From Brasenia schreberi (Eukaryota > Streptophyta > Magnoliopsida > Nymphaeales > Cabombaceae), in assembly GCA_036023115.1 (NCBI GenBank), contig JAYKKT010000041.1, positions 3,001,501-3,065,500 of the forward strand: 64,000 nucleotides of DNA. The letters are read 5' to 3'. Below the pieces are notes generated by a model. That model had not been told where the DNA came from. It saw nothing but the letters and a program-made list of their open reading frames with translations, and ran no database searches. Both the position numbers and the translations under genes were made by a program. This document shows, piece after piece, positions 1 to 10,299 of this stretch (position 1 is the stretch's first letter; each line of letters begins with the position of its first letter).

Positions 1-237
1 TTAAAGCCATGTCGATGATGTACTTTTTCCATTTTAATAAAATAACTGGAAATAAAATACTCCTATCCTTGGCGCAGCACAAACTGGTGATTTGGATTAT
101 GTTGTCATAACTTTTGAATGAGCAAATGTAAGAACAAGGCGAACACTGAATACCTTTTTGTGTTGTGAAACTGGGAACCTTCAAAAGGCACTGCAAAAAG
201 TTTTGAGATCTCTCTTTTAGCGTTCGCTTGCATTATC

Positions 238-483
238 ATGAGGGGACATCTAGTTGCAGTATCTCTTGACACTCTACATGCTAATCAAGTCTACAAATTT
301 TACATCAAAAGAGACATGCTATCAAAATACAAAGTAGGGATTCCTCCGCCCACCTGCTTCTCGTTCAGAAACCCTCCCCACGTCCCAGGGTTTCATAACC
401 TGCATCCAATCCACGCAAGACTTTTAGAACCTGATCCCACTTCAACACGAGGAGCACCAGTGTACGTTTCTTTTCTTAAATAA
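238..483 (+). CDS. Unidentified 81-codon ORF, possibly an exon remnant
   Basis: An open frame of 81 codons starting at an ATG. The residues are varied and include a proline/phenylalanine/histidine-rich middle part, so it is not simple low-complexity sequence. A GT follows the codons for the last Gly-Ala-Pro, which would suit a splice donor. I recognise no domain and the flanks carry no further frame of the same character. It may be a chance ORF or a piece of a decayed gene. Confidence 0.15.
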   Translation: MRGHLVAVSLDTLHANQVYKFYIKRDMLSKYKVGIPPPTCFSFRNPPHVPGFHNLHPIHARLLEPDPTSTRGAPVYVSFLK

Positions 484-958
484 TTTAATATTATGTGGTC
501 GGTAAGGAAAAGATTTTAGCCAAATGCCCCGAAGGGTGAACTATCTCATCTTTCGACGTTTTATGATGTCTTGCACCTTTTCGCTCTCCCCTTCTCTTCA
601 CTACAAGACTAGAACAACTAAGGTTTAGTTGCGACTAATACGTAAGGTGGGTCTACCGTAAACCTTCCCGCCCTGCTTCATACACATGCCAAGCTGACTT
701 CCAACCGTGCCAACAGGTCAGGTTGGAGTGGCCAGCTCTAATGCACCCAAGCAAGAACCTTAATCTTGTTATCAAACTAACACACGCATGTGTCTTTTGT
801 TGATGGAGCAAGACTCTTTTTTTTTGAGTTAAAGGGGTAGGGCAAAACCAGATGGGCATGTCCTGGTATCAAACTAACAACCTTAATCTTGTGAGTTGAG
901 TCCCTCGCCGGGTGAGCGCAACCGGCAGCCCAATTTCATAGCTTGCATTTTTTTTAGT

Positions 959-1160
959 TACATAAAGAGGCTCAAAAAATTTTGAAAGTATTAAAAGAGG
1001 TAGAAGACTATCACAAAAGTGTTGGAAAGAAACAATAAAGAATGATCTAGGTTATTGTGAGTTAACTGCTAACATGACACATGATAGGGCTCTGCAGAAA
1101 CAAAGAATTCATGTAAACGACTCCGTCTAGTATGAGAAAAGGTTTAGATGTTGTTGTAAC
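959..1160 (+). mobile_element. RTE-type LINE 3' end fragment
   Basis: The DNA matches, with decay, the 3' end of the LINE at 10.3-15.2 kb but lies on the opposite strand. Shared landmarks are a stretch reading KCWKET-like at the DNA level (tgttggaaagaaacaataaa), the text for a Leu-Thr-Ala-Asn-Met motif, and a terminal gatgttgttgt run that matches the (TTG)n tail of the larger element. Stops and frameshifts are present. Only the last 200 bases of an element remain, as expected of a 5'-truncated insertion. Confidence 0.7.
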
Positions 1161-1162
1161 GT

Positions 1163-1265
1163 CAGGAGGTTGAAACCTAACACACGCATGCACCCCCTCA
1201 CAAGTCGAACTTGCATCGTGGGAGTTAGAGAGCCCTGCCAGGTTACAAAACGCTCTGGGTGCAGG
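1163..1265 (-). repeat. tRNA-like SINE copy
   Basis: Decayed copy of a roughly 90-base repeat found at about ten sites in the window. On the minus strand it runs from a box-A-like part (gagcg...cctggcaggg) to a box-B-like part (aagttcgactt) and ends near gcatgcgtgtgttagg. Box A is badly worn here. Confidence 0.5.
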
Positions 1266-1767
1266 TTACACTTGTTGTAGCTACCACAGTTTTAGATGGT
1301 CATGACATGGATCTAGATAGATGAACAACTGGATTATTAAAGACGGGAAATCATGCTCCATCAACAAAAGGTGGGGAAATATGACAGGGGTCAATGTACA
1401 AAGCGCTCATCAGCCAGCAAATCAACAAGCAACTTTTCAATCACGTTTGACAGTATTCAAACATAAACACTCCGTCAGATGGGTTTGTGCTCGATTGGGT
1501 CTGTTATTTTCAACAAATTGCCCTACTGGTTGAATGCTCATTGAAACTCACCGCTTCGATCTGGTTAACTGCATGAAAGACACCCTTTGAAGTTTGATGT
1601 CGTAACAGAATGATTCCGGAGTTGGTGATGCCATTTTCCAAGTTTGCAGTTGAAAAAGCTACATACATCTTTTGTAGGATCTTTCCCTTGTGAAGATTTA
1701 GGAAAAGATAATTCCCCGAAAAGTTTTACCTTCTCATATGTAGAATCGTCAAGTTTGCATAAGCATT

Positions 1768-2870
1768 TTACTCATTAACATGGTCCCAAATCTTCATCGC
1801 CAATATAACTGACCTTGGGACTTTGCATGAATTTTTGTAAGAAGATTGCGATTCCAACCCATCTGTGAAAAGTTTGGGCAGTTCAATACTGTCATGCTGC
1901 ACTCTTCCACTTATCTCTACGCATAACCCGTTGGATCTTCTAACAGTGTGTTTTTCTCTACCAGATCCCCTGAGTGGACCAGGATCAACAAAGATCGTGC
2001 ATAAACCGATGCTTGGGTTAGGTTTTATGCTGTTTATTTATTTCTCTTTCTTCAACAGGTTCCGATGATCTTAGGAGACTGTTCTCTGATTCCGACCCCA
2101 TTTCATCCTTGTGCATCAGCACCTGCATAGCATCCATGTTCATGATTGTCACTTGAGGAATTGAGTGACAAGGGAGGCACAATTTCATTAGGTATTCATT
2201 CATTCCTGATTTGGCATTTGATGTTTGCTTTTCGTTTTTGCAATAGAACGAGAATTGTTAAATTAATCACAGAAAGCAAAGAGTGTAATGAGTACCATAT
2301 AAAATAAGAAATCACCAAACACAGTTTGCAGATATCAAATTGCAGCGACTACAAAGGGTTTAATGTGCCTAAAAGGGGCACATAGCAGTGCCTTCAAGGG
2401 TCGTCGTCTCTCTGAGAGCAGGTCAAGGGCTTCATACTTGGACGTGCACCTGGTAGAGTTCTTCTGTCTAACTCATCAATTGTTATAAAAAAGAAGAAAG
2501 GTATCCATGTGCAAGATGATACAGTTGTGGACATGTTCATGGGCAAGGTGAGGTAGCTGCTTCCCCTGAATTTCGATAAAATGCAATAAATGTATGGCAG
2601 TCCAATTTTTCAAAAGTTATATAGACTGAACTACGCCCCAACTTGACTTACCTCACCACAGAAAGTTTCTTGGGTCCGCGACTGAGATGACTGATTGCAT
2701 ACATATACAGTAGATGGATTGATAAAAGCAACTACAAAATCAGTTCAACGAAAAGAAGATGAAATACCAACCTTACGGCCCACCAAATCAAATGTTACAA
2801 CCACTTCTCTCCGTCTTGCACGTTCAGCTTCCTCAATTTCCTCTTGCTGCTTTTGCAAGAGCTTTTTTTC
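1768..2870 (-). pseudogene. 3' fragment of an activating signal cointegrator 1 (ASC-1/TRIP4)-like gene
   Basis: Two exons can be read on the minus strand. The first, 2870-2772, is exactly 33 codons between an AG acceptor and a GT donor; it is rich in Gln/Glu/Arg (helical) and ends VVTFDLVGRK. The second begins after an AG at 2123, continues the frame with VLMHKDEMGS, and reaches EPVEERE near 2050. There the frame breaks: an ataaataaac stretch looks like a 4-base slip, after which the adjacent frame continues from KPNPSIGL through IFVDPGPLRG to a stop at 1768-1770. The LVGRKV and NPN..IFVDPGP words recall plant ASC-1-like transcription coactivators from my memory of the family. The zinc-finger exons expected upstream are not visible before RPL34, so only the 3' part survives. 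Identity is moderately sure; pseudogene status rests on the frameshift and missing 5' half. Confidence 0.5.
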
Positions 2871-4449
2871 CTGGGACATGAAAAGGAAGTATTTTCCTAA
2901 GCATATTCCAAAACATAACAGCACAGCTGATGCAAATATGCATGCATGTTAGTGTTAGCTGTACATGAAGCAAATCTCACAGCGGAACAATGAATAAAAG
3001 AAAGTACCATCGCCCAGCACATGATCAACCATTTTACAATAAGAACAGGAACTTCAGGCCACAGAAACCAATGAAACAGGAGAAGAAGATAATGAAGAAA
3101 AAATAAGTGAAAACAAGAGAGAGAGAGAGGGATGCATAAATAAATATGGGAGTTTTTATGAAAATACAAGAAATCCAAACGGGAGTCTTTAAGTTCTGAT
3201 GAAAAACTGCAAGTTTAGAAAGATATTAGTGCTAGAGGATGTTATTGTTCCCATAAAACCAGCAAGTTAAAAATCAAGTGCTACTCTATAAAATCCCCTA
3301 TACTTACTATTGAAACCTAAACTATTCCCTGAGACAGGCACACCATAAACTCATATATGAAACAGAATTCGAGAGACATGAACTAGGGTATACTGATAAT
3401 TGGTCACGATACCATACGATACGATACGATACGACATATCACTATATTAGACACAACAAGATACGTGTTCAACCCAGGGTGGGTCTGCGTCTGGCTTGAA
3501 CATGACCCACAATATCACAACAAGAGTTGATAACATCTCAAATTTGATAAGAGCAAAGTGAAATGTGAAAAATTTCAGGCAAGTTATCATGATGCTAGCC
3601 CATAAAACATGATACATGGTGAAAAATAAGACTGGAGCAAATAGGGATTGCAAGTGAAACAAACTGGTAATGAGCTACTAGAGATTGACTCTATGATAAC
3701 TCAAACTTGACTCACATATGTTGAGCAGTGGAGTTTAAGTCAAGGTTGAGTGAGTGAGACTAGTTCAAGTTCTCACCGCTCGGCTTGAGTTGCGTGCAAG
3801 CCTAATGAACTTTTATACATGTATTTAGTCTCAGTTTAGTGGGGAGAAGGATTGAAGGGAGGAAAGAAGTCTAAGAAAGAAAGGCGAAAGACCATCGAGG
3901 CAAATCATACTTATCCACAATCTCAATCAAGCTCATTCATAAGACTAACAAGCTGAGCTTGAGTCGCTCGAGTAGAACTCGAGCTTGGAGATCGAAGTTA
4001 ATCAAGCTTGAGTTTAAGCTGAGCATTTCTTAAACAAGTATGGTTAACACTAATTAACTTAATATATCTCAGCCCTTGGATTGCTTGACTCTCTGTGAGT
4101 ATATTGCATCCCTTTGTAGGAATGCCTGGAACTGACAATGTGGGGTCTCTAATAATGTTTAATAGCCAACAAGATCAACTAAACTGGTTCAATTAGGGCT
4201 TTATAGTCCGAATCCAGATCAAAAGAACACAAGACCTAAATCATCCCATCTGTAATGCAAGGATCCAATCCAAATCTTTCGACATCCCTAGCTTTGAGAA
4301 GGGTGTCACTGAATTCGATACATACAGAGCAAAGCCTACTTCGGGTCTTATCCAAAACCATATTAAAATATTCATGTTTGGATTTGGATATTTTATTTTG
4401 ACTCATCCAACAGATATATGAACTATCAGATATCCAGATCCATACTTTT
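2871..4449. other. Gene-free stretch
   Basis: No coding frame with protein-like character was found on either strand. It holds a short pentanucleotide repeat (ATACG)n at about 3413-3434, a CAAG/CTTGAG-rich degenerate stretch at 3700-4020, and a Leu/Phe-rich minus-strand frame at 2897-3178 that looks like translated A/T-rich DNA. Confidence 0.5.
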
Positions 4450-4719
4450 TGGGCCTTCTATATACGACTCCAATCCAGTTTCTTGTTTGGCAAAGCTGCA
4501 TCTAATCTGAACCTTTTCCATTTACAATACATGACTACTTTCAAAACCTATGGTTTGGATTCGGATCGGGTTAGCCTTTTGAGACGATAGAGCAAATCGT
4601 CGTACGAAGGATAAGTTTCTCCGATCTGGACCGTCCAATCCGGCTCTTTCTTCCCTGCCTTTGGATCTAGGGTTTTATAGTGAAATAAATTCTCGCTCCA
4701 GCTATGCGTTGTTTCTTTT

Positions 4720-4764
<45 letters not shown>
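4450..4764 (+). promoter_or_regulatory. RPL34 promoter and leader: site II element, telo-box, GA-rich leader
   Basis: TGGGCC at 4450-4455 is a site II (TCP-binding type) element, and TAGGGTTT at 4668-4675 is the reverse of the telo-box AAACCCTA. The pair is characteristic of plant ribosomal protein gene promoters. A (GA)n tract from about 4722 to 4764 runs straight into the start codon and is probably 5' leader. No clear TATA box was seen, as is common for this gene class. Confidence 0.7.
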
Positions 4765-4768
<4 letters not shown>

Positions 4769-6655
4769 TGCAGCGACTCACGTACCGGAAACGGCACAGT
4801 TATGCCACCAAATCCAACCAGACGAGGGTCGTCAAGACTCCCGGTGAGTGTACACGGAGGCCCCAGCACTAAAAACATTTTTTGTTTCTTCTCTTTGGAT
4901 CATCAGAGTTCTCTTGTATTGGATGCCACTGTGTTGCCGTTTATTTGATATGGTTTCTGCCTCTGTTTGGTTTCCGATCTTGGAAAAATGAAGGTTTAGT
5001 ATCGATGCAGCTGTAATTCATCGTAGGTTTTACTTGTCTGATTTTGTTTCTTGTGGCTATGCATCTATCAATTTGGACGAAATGAGTTAGTGTCGATGCC
5101 CTTAAACTCTGTTCCGAATGGAGTTAGCGTTATGATGGGTCTAATTATCTTGCATTGATTTCTGCGGTTATTTAGCTACCGGTCTTGGGAAAATGAGGGT
5201 TCGAAATCGATGGCCTTAAACCTTATCGCTTGACGGGAATTAGTGTTTAAATCCGGTTGCTCTTGTTGAAATCTGAGCACATTTTTACAAATCTGGTTGT
5301 GATTAGCGAATGTTCATCTATGTAGGATCGACCTTAAGTTTTCTCGTTCTCGGACGTTTCTTCCTTCTTAACGCTTTCATGTTTGTTACGTTGTTTAGAA
5401 TGACAGGATTGCTGTTATTGCAATAGATTTGGCATGTAATCTTTCTAAAATTTCAAATCTTTGTCCTTTTAGCTTTTCTTTAGGGGTTTAACAATCCATT
5501 TTGAAACTACTGCTTGTGCTACCGTTTCCTATTCGCGGATTATTTTGTTATATGTGAAAACTTCATGCACTATTGTGTTGAAGCTTAATCTTAAACCCTA
5601 CATGATCAGGGTATTTGAGTTTGAATGACTGGGTTTTTGATCATCTGTTGTTTATTTGATACACAATCTAATTAGTTCTCTATTGTTCTTCCAGGGGGCA
5701 AACTTGTCTACCAAACCTCAAAAAAGCGAGCCAAGGGACCCCAATGCCCTGTGACAAAGAAGAGAATTCAAGGGGTGCGTTGCATGCACAAACACATAAA
5801 AATATATTCATCGTGGTGTAATTGAAACTTTTTCTTAATTTCTACCTTTAATGCATGCCAATAATGCAACACATTCTTAAACCTAGTTCATTGCTTCATT
5901 GCTTAATTTATGGCTGATAAAAACTTCCGCTGGGTATTGGTTTCTCCATAAAAGAAATAAAATTGTCCCATGCTGACGGTTGGTAAGTACATCCAGCTTG
6001 CCGATGCTGGTAAGATGGAGTACTGAAGATAATTACTTGTTATGTTTTTTCCCATCCCTAGGTTTTATTGCTTCTCCTGCCAAATGACCACTTAATTTCC
6101 TTTACCTTGTCCCATCTTGGATGTGCTTTTACTTCTTCAGTATAAGCATAAGCCAGACACTTTTATAGATGGAGATTTGTTTCTAGTGCAACTAGGTCAA
6201 TTTTGGGAATGCAACCAATTTCAATGAGGAAGGACTTGTATTGGTTGTAAGAGAATAAAAAAAGGGAAAACCGAACTTTATGGGGCAGAAAATCACCTTG
6301 TGTTTATATTTTCAGTAATTTAGCTCTCTGGTTGTGTTCGCAGATTCCACACTTGAGGCCAACTGAATACACAAGGTCTCGATTATCAAGGAATCGGAGG
6401 ACCGTTAACAGAGCTTATGGTGGGGTTTTATCTGGCAGTGCTGTCAGAGAAAGGTTATATACTATGCTTCTTTCTTCACATTTCTTATTTCTATGCAACA
6501 AATATGGATATGGGGACAGTAGCTCACTAAAGTGTTTTTGTGTGTATGCCTTGAATAACAGAATAATTCGCGCCTTCTTGGTTGAAGAGCAGAAAATAGT
6601 GAAGAAGGTCTTGAAGATCCAGAAAGCCAAGGATAAACAGGCTGCCAAGAGTTAG
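4765..6655 (+). CDS. RPL34: Cytosolic 60S ribosomal protein L34 (eL34), 4 exons
   Basis: Structural protein of the large cytosolic ribosomal subunit. Exons read as 4765-4843, 5695-5774, 6344-6453 and 6562-6655, with GT-AG introns of 851, 569 and 108 bases. They join to 363 bases, or 120 residues plus stop, the usual plant length. The protein starts [20 protein letters not shown], passes through [35 protein letters not shown] and [14 protein letters not shown], and ends [10 protein letters not shown], all hallmark eL34 segments with a very basic composition. Every junction keeps frame (phases 1, 0 and 2). The start is fixed by the conserved MVQR just after the GA-rich leader. No damage is seen, so this is a functional multi-exon copy and not a processed pseudogene. 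Its upstream neighbour on the opposite strand is the ASC-1-like remnant. Confidence 0.97.
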
Positions 6656-7440
6656 GAGATGAAAGATTTTTTTGCCAAGAATCTCTTTATCAGATGGTGA
6701 AGTGGCTTAGAGAAATAGAGATTTCCATGTGCAATTTTGAGTAATATGTTTAGAAGGAATACGTGGACATGTTTCATCTGCCCCATTTGGATGAGACTTG
6801 TCTTTTTTCCACTTGCTATTTCTGTTAAGAATTATTCCTTAGTTGCTACTGCTGCTTATTTCTTAAGATAAACATAAGGTTATTCTGACGTTCCGATTTT
6901 TTCTTTTCCATTTCCTTCAGTTTCTGCTGATCATTCATGATGGACTATTTGATCGTGTTGAACCAGATCACTAAAATACAAAGAGGCAGTCATTTGATTA
7001 GTTTCTATTAGTTTCTTTGTTCCACTTTCTTTTGGGTTTTGTTTTAATGTTTTTGGTTGATTAGTTCTATCGGCAGATGTCTGAAGCCTAACACAATCCT
7101 CTTTTTGGTTCCATTAACTTCAAACTGCAAGTACACAAAAAAAGTCGGGGGTTCAATCCTTTACCTTTTACTATCCTTAGGTTTAATTAACAAGTTTAGT
7201 AAACTGCTTTTCTCGCTTGATCCAAATGACTAATTGCAGTGAAAAGCTTTGTGGACTTCACTTACTGCTATTGGCTTCCACACTTTGAATAATATATTCT
7301 CATTGCCTTCTAACGCAACTTCCTCTACTTTTAGAGTTGTGGCATGTTACCGAGTATTAGTAGTACAACGTGATCGCGGATGCTGGTTTTTCTCCATTCA
7401 CCAACTTTCAGCAGGAATCAGCTAGGAAAATTTTCTTAAT
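6656..7440. other. 3' flank of RPL34, no gene seen
   Basis: T-rich sequence that includes the presumed 3' UTR of RPL34. No frame with protein character and no recognisable RNA gene were found. Confidence 0.4.
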
Positions 7441-7567
7441 GGTTTGAGAAACAACAGTTTCCTGGGAAAATTTCATATGGTTCTGCCGTATTATTCTTGT
7501 CAATATCTCAGAAAAAAACAAGCATGTCAAAACTAGTTGAAAGTAGGAAGAACTTTTTCTTTTGGCT

Positions 7568-7694
7568 ACAGAGGCCAAGTCTAACAGAGGCCAAGTCTAA
7601 CATACACACATGTACCCACCCTGAAAGTTGAACTCCTCACCAGCAGCGAGGGTGGACCGAACGCCCTGTCAATTGAGCTGACGCTCTGGGTGCA
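7568..7694 (-). repeat. tRNA-like SINE copy
   Basis: On the minus strand: agcgtcagctcaattgacag (box-A-like), then gaggagttcaactttcag (box-B-like), then a tail reading gtgtgtatgttagacttgg. It lies inside the first unit of the tandem duplication at 7441-8085. Confidence 0.6.
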
Positions 7695-7901
7695 AAATAT
7701 ATATGTTTCATGACACAGAAACAAGTATATTGTTTAGTTTCCCTTTTGTGATAATCTTTTTCCTCCTCCTTAATGATTTGAGAAACAACAGTTTCCTGGG
7801 AAAATATCATATGGTTCTGCCGTATTATTCTTGTCAATATCTCAGACAAAAACAATCATGTCTAAAGCAGTTGAAAGTATGAAGAACTTTTTCTTTTTGG
7901 C

Positions 7902-8001
7902 TACAGAGGCCAATACACATGTACCCACCCTGAAAGTTGAACTCTTCACCAGCAGCGAGGGTGGACCGAACCCCGTCAGTTGAGCTAACGCTCTGGGTGC
8001 A
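7902..8001 (-). repeat. tRNA-like SINE copy (duplicated with its flanks)
   Basis: Same elements as the copy about 330 bases upstream, with box-A-like agcgttagctcaactgacgg and box-B-like gaagagttcaactttcag. It sits in the same place in the second unit of the tandem duplication, so it arose by duplication rather than by a new insertion. Confidence 0.6.
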
Positions 8002-8734
8002 AAATATGTATATTTCATGACACAGAAACAAGTACATTGTTTAGTTTCCTTTTTGTGATAATCTTTTTCCTCTTCTCCTTGGCAGTCAAAGATCTTTTTT
8101 TTCATGACAAAAATGCGGTAATTCTTTCCAACTGAGAATTAGGATCCAAAAGAGAGAGAATCTGTTGCGGTTTCTTCTCAACTACAAGAACATTAATATG
8201 TACATAGTTTGCCAAGGGATCCCACTTGAAGGAGTTGGAAAACTGCCTCCAACTGCTAGATGGGCAGTCGGGGGTTCGACTTCTATGGGGTCTCTGCACC
8301 GTGAGCTAGCTGATCCTCCATGTAGCTTCTTGGCTTGAAGGTACTAGCCCCTGAGTTTCATGCTGAGCTGCTGGACCTCCCACCGAAAAGGCGTTCAAAG
8401 TAATGCACAAAAGAAAAACTGAATCTTCAGCATCAAAAGAGAGGCCGAAACAGAAAAAAAGGTTCACAGGAAGGAGTCCCCCTTAAACCCACTTGCCTTT
8501 GAAAAAGGGCAAACTGTTTAAATAAAAAAATAACATACGTTCTTGCATTATCCAAGTTATGTGCTGATATCGTTAAAGATAAAGCACAATCACAACTGAG
8601 AAATGAAGCAGCTAACCCAAATTGATTCAGAATTAGCGGGCCCGACTTAGTGTGTGAGATGGCTGTTCATTGTCACAAGAACACCTTTCTAGGAATCCAC
8701 CTTCTAGCGTGTCCTTTTTCTTTTGTTACATGAA

Positions 8735-8825
8735 GATGCTGAAGCCTCACTCTTTGAGAGTAGAACTCCCCACCAGCAGCAACAGCGTTAGAGCACCTTG
8801 TCGTTGAGTTAACGCTCTGGATGCT
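8735..8825 (-). repeat. tRNA-like SINE copy
   Basis: Minus strand: gagcgttaactcaacgacaa (box-A-like), ggggagttctactctcaaag (box-B-like) and a gtgaggcttcagcatcttca tail. It is diverged from the neighbouring copies at 7.6 and 7.9 kb and is probably an independent insertion. Confidence 0.55.
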
Positions 8826-8879
8826 CTGGCATGTCCTTTTAACCTGCATAAAGCATCGTGCACGCTAGATTATATACTA

Positions 8880-9165
8880 ACAAATATGGTCGGTTCTGGT
8901 TTTTCTTGAACCAGCTGGTACCAAATTGGGACTGCACCAGTACCGGTTCTGGTTTGAGTTGTAAACTGTTCTAAACAAAATACGTTATAAAGTTTGAAAT
9001 TTTAAAAATTAAAAATAGAACCGGCTGCCTGTGCCATTGGTTTCAGTTTTACTGTCATAGAAGGTGGAACAGGAACTGTGCAGGGTGGTTCCTGGTTCCA
9101 GTTGGAACTGGCTTTCGGACCAGTACCTGAAACTGGCGTACATGTAATTCTTTATTTTCATAGAG
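8880..9165. repeat. Degenerate accggttc/ggttccagt-rich stretch
   Basis: The word ggttctggt/accggttc and its relatives occur many times on both strands, without a fixed period. A similar texture recurs near 33.3-33.47 kb. No coding frame is present. Confidence 0.4.
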
Positions 9166-9169
9166 CTGG

Positions 9170-9415
9170 ATCATGTATCATGCTGACATTTAACTCAACA
9201 TAAGCTAAATCATTCTTTATTGTTTCCTTCAAATACTTTTGTGGTATTTCTCTTTATTTTTAAATATTTTTACAACCTAGTTTCTCGTACCTTTTTACCG
9301 GAGTTTCGTTTAGTAATCTTCTACGTATCCAAACTATCTTAAATGATTTTCTCTCATTTTATCATCAATTAGTGTTACTCTCAATTTATTTCTCTTGCAC
9401 ATAGGAATTCAATCC
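9170..9415 (-). mobile_element. Diverged RTE-type LINE 3' fragment
   Basis: It aligns by eye with 10385-10620 of the large LINE: aactcaacataagctaaatcattctttattgt here against aactcccaataagctagatcattctttattgt there, followed by matching acttttgtggt, ccaaactatcttaaatgat and tctcattttatc landmarks. Many substitutions make it clearly older than the 10-15 kb element. Confidence 0.7.
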
Positions 9416-10299
9416 CCAAGTTTATGATGAGATCTTAAAGCAATCTTTCTTACCATAAATACTTAAAATTTTATTCTACGAAAGAGACTTTTAAGGTGTA
9501 AATGGGCCAAGCCAAAGATGAGTATAGGTAAGTTCGAATTTAACTCATGTTTTTTCTCAATTTAATGTTATCTAATTCTATATACAATTACCATAAAGCT
9601 CAATCGGGACGAGCAACTCAAGTCGAGTTCAGTTGGCTCATATGTTAATCTTTACAATCCGGAGGACGGTTTGTTAGCTCTTTTAACATGTTTTAACATT
9701 ATTATTATTATTATTACTATTTTGACGGATGAGTTTTAATACTATTGTAGTTAATATCAATTTTAGGGAGATTTAACTCCTCCGGATTTCATCTATCATT
9801 GTCTTATGAGACGAACCTAAAAGAACACGCGGTGTGCGTGTTCAGGTCTTAAAAATTCAGAAGCTGAATGTGAGCTGAAGTGAGTCGATCCGCAAACAGC
9901 TTGGCTTGTTTTACCAGTCCCATTGGTGCCTACCTAATTGACGTAGACATGGACAGTTTGAACCCGGGCCTCCAGTTCGTAGCGAAATTGAACCGAGCCG
10001 GGGAACTGGACCTTGAACCTTAACGGCGTAACCAAAATTGGGGACTCTAGTTTTGTCCCAAAAACTGCCGGAGAAAGCTCTGCACATACCAACAAACTAG
10101 CCAAACTTTACTAGTTTTATCTTCTCTCTCTTGTAAAACGATGCAGATGAGGAACAAACAACCAAGTATTTTCGTGTGTCAAATATTGGATCTTGCCAAC
10201 ATCCATTGAAGTCAAATGCAGTATACCTTGATCTTTAAAGGGCGTTTGATTTATAGCCTGGGACTATGGAATTGGAAGTGTGGTCCGCTGGTTCGTCTC
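9416..10299. other. Gene-free stretch
   Basis: A short (ATT)n run lies near 9698-9715. No coding frame, RNA gene or recognisable transposon end was found. Confidence 0.4.

Larger units (their letters stand above)
7441..8085. repeat. Tandem duplication, two copies of about 330 bp
   Basis: The copy starting at 7441 (ggtttgagaaacaaca) is repeated from 7774 (gatttgagaaacaaca), an offset of about 334 bases. Both copies carry the same order of landmarks: tcatatggttctgccgtatt, a ctacagaggcc stretch, a SINE copy, and tttcatgacacagaaacaag. The second copy lacks a short internal repetition of gaggccaagtctaaca seen in the first. Confidence 0.85.

Noticed and set aside
1163..1265. SINE copies considered as genuine tRNA genes
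   Set aside because: Boxes A and B are recognisable but no cloverleaf with acceptor stem and anticodon arm can be drawn, and the copies share non-tRNA tails.
3413..3434. ATACG pentanucleotide repeat considered as a CRISPR-like array
   Set aside because: Simple head-to-tail microsatellite with no spacers; this is plant nuclear DNA.
4548..4781. Minus-strand 77-codon ORF with a Ser-Leu repeat
   Set aside because: It lies across the RPL34 promoter and leader; the Ser-Leu repeat is the translated (GA)n tract.
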